Shown piece by piece: positions 63,013-64,000 of a stretch of DNA of 64,000 bases. The notes beneath the pieces are model-generated. The model was not told the DNA's origin, made no database searches, and saw only the letters and a list, made by a program, of their open reading frames with translations. This stretch comes from Liolophura sinensis (lineage: Eukaryota > Mollusca > Polyplacophora > Chitonida > Chitonidae), in NCBI RefSeq assembly GCF_032854445.1, contig NC_088304.1:3350001-3414000 (forward strand), read 5' to 3'. Numbering within the stretch: the first letter of the stretch is position 1; every line of letters begins with the position of its first letter. The position numbers and the translations under genes are program-made.

Positions 63013-64000
63013 TATACATAAAATTTATTTATTTTCTGGTATGACATGCATTGTTAAAAAATTAAAAACAGAAATAAAATAAACAGAGAAATAATAATAA
63101 TATTTTTCTCACAACAGGGACAGCTATAATTTCATTTATATAAATCTTAAATTAGCATCTAATTACTATTATTTACTCTTTTATAAAATAATGCCTCTTT
63201 CTTGAATGCTGCGTATATATATATATTCTTTGCACATACATATATATACAATATGCATCATTACTATTTCTTAAAATAGTATCTTGAACTTGAATTATCT
63301 CAGTTTCAAATGTAGTCAAATTCTTTTTATCACATATGTTAAAGTTCTTTTCGCTTATTTCTCTTGAAATATTTTTAATCTCCACCCTCTGCACAAGAGG
63401 ATTTTTTTTAACGTCACACTGATCGAAAGCGATTAGGGTGGATTATCACCTGTGAGAGAGTGAAACTTTGAACTCCCGCATATATTATCTTCAGTTTGAT
63501 TAACACAGGTTCGGAGCTTACCTTCAGAATCACCACAGATCCCCCCCCCCCACCTCCACCTCTCCACCGCCCCTGTCCTATCTCTCATGTCAACCTGGTG
63601 CTCCAGAAGCACATCAAATGTTGTCAGGTAGAAGGTGTTTAAAGTTCAACCAGTGCCGCAAGAAACGATAGATTTAATAGGTCGTATATCAAACACTTTG
63701 ACAAGATTAATTATTAGAACTGCAGCGTGACAAACTAGCGCATGACCAATGAGGTCATGAGTTCGCATCCCCCATTCGGCTGATACGTTTTTCTGGCACC
63801 ATCCATCTTTTCAGTTTACACAATAACACAACAGAAAAAGACACAATAAAAAACAACTAATTTATACCATACTTTTCATAAAAAAAATAAGTAGTTCCAT
63901 ACAATGGTTTATAAAAGGCAATAAATTAGGTTTGAATTCGGCAATGTATAACCTGCAGACTACCGACATTCTTGATCTTACCGCAAACATTTCAATGTCT
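63013..64000. other. terminal stretch, no gene recognised
   Basis: AT-rich. It has a short ATATAT run near 63210-63250, a C-homopolymer at 63542-63552 followed by a CCACCTCCACC stretch, and the possible SINE head at 63712. Confidence 0.4.
63712..63800 (+). mobile_element. possible tRNA-derived SINE head fragment
   Basis: AACTAGCGCATGACCAATGA is followed by GAGTTCGCATCCCCC, which approximates a B-box. No common 3' domain follows. This is a weak call. Confidence 0.3.

Noticed and set aside
33700-64000. A linked Tbx4/5 gene, expected next to Tbx2/3 in some animals
   Set aside because: No T-box exon was seen in the upstream flank on either strand.

Overview
The window reads as nuclear DNA of a lophotrochozoan animal, most likely a mollusc. 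It is AT-rich and intron-dominated. It carries about twenty copies of tRNA-derived SINEs whose 3' domain (GCCGCCGTCGTATAAGTGAA... then an AAATAAAT tail) I recognise from mollusc genomes. The species cannot be fixed from sequence alone. There are no bacterial operons, no CRISPR array, no intact transposase or reverse transcriptase that I can see, and no intact tRNA or rRNA gene.

The one securely identified gene is a Tbx2/3 T-box transcription factor on the minus strand. Exon 1 (33331-33659) encodes the N-terminus and the start of the T-box. Exon 2 (14001-14268) encodes the next 89 residues of the T-box. They are joined by a 19 kb phase-2 intron and both have GTAAGT donors. Exon 3 and the rest of the gene lie beyond the low-coordinate end of the window, so 1-14000 is presumed intron 2. 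Everything above about 33700 is 5' flank, or a 5'-UTR intron if the strong acceptor at 33682 is used.

Region by region: 1-14000 (intron 2) holds small tandem repeats, an eight-unit 16-bp array carrying seven AP-1 consensus sites (7636-7763), a 30-bp minisatellite (11150-11560), and a stretch (8850-10121) that looks like the remains or part of an unrelated plus-strand gene. 14269-33330 (intron 1) holds a G-rich 42/43-bp minisatellite, 58-bp and 97-bp satellites, SINEs, a MITE-like foldback and a few repeat-free, CpG-richer blocks that are candidate enhancers. 33660-48000 is upstream flank with further minisatellites (45 bp, about 57 bp, and a 165-bp higher-order array) and two more CpG-richer unique blocks (39590-40240 and 46130-47200). 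49330-53700 is about 4 kb of a 21-bp minisatellite that is open in several frames on both strands and is interrupted by a different SINE-like element. 57340-59225 is a 75-bp/36-bp minisatellite that runs into a protein-like minus-strand reading frame (59164-59519). The remainder up to 64000 is SINE-rich flank.

Adding up my own intervals, tandem arrays occupy roughly a fifth of the window. Nearly all long open reading frames here are products of arrays whose period is a multiple of three (21, 30, 45, 75, 165 bp). They should not be annotated as genes without transcript evidence. I did not find a convincing new molecular system. The items most worth checking are the AP-1-site array, the two protein-like non-repeat frames (near 9.1-10.1 kb and 59.2-59.8 kb), the possible Tbx2/3 5'-UTR intron, the uncatalogued ~200-bp dispersed repeat, and the 21-bp array.
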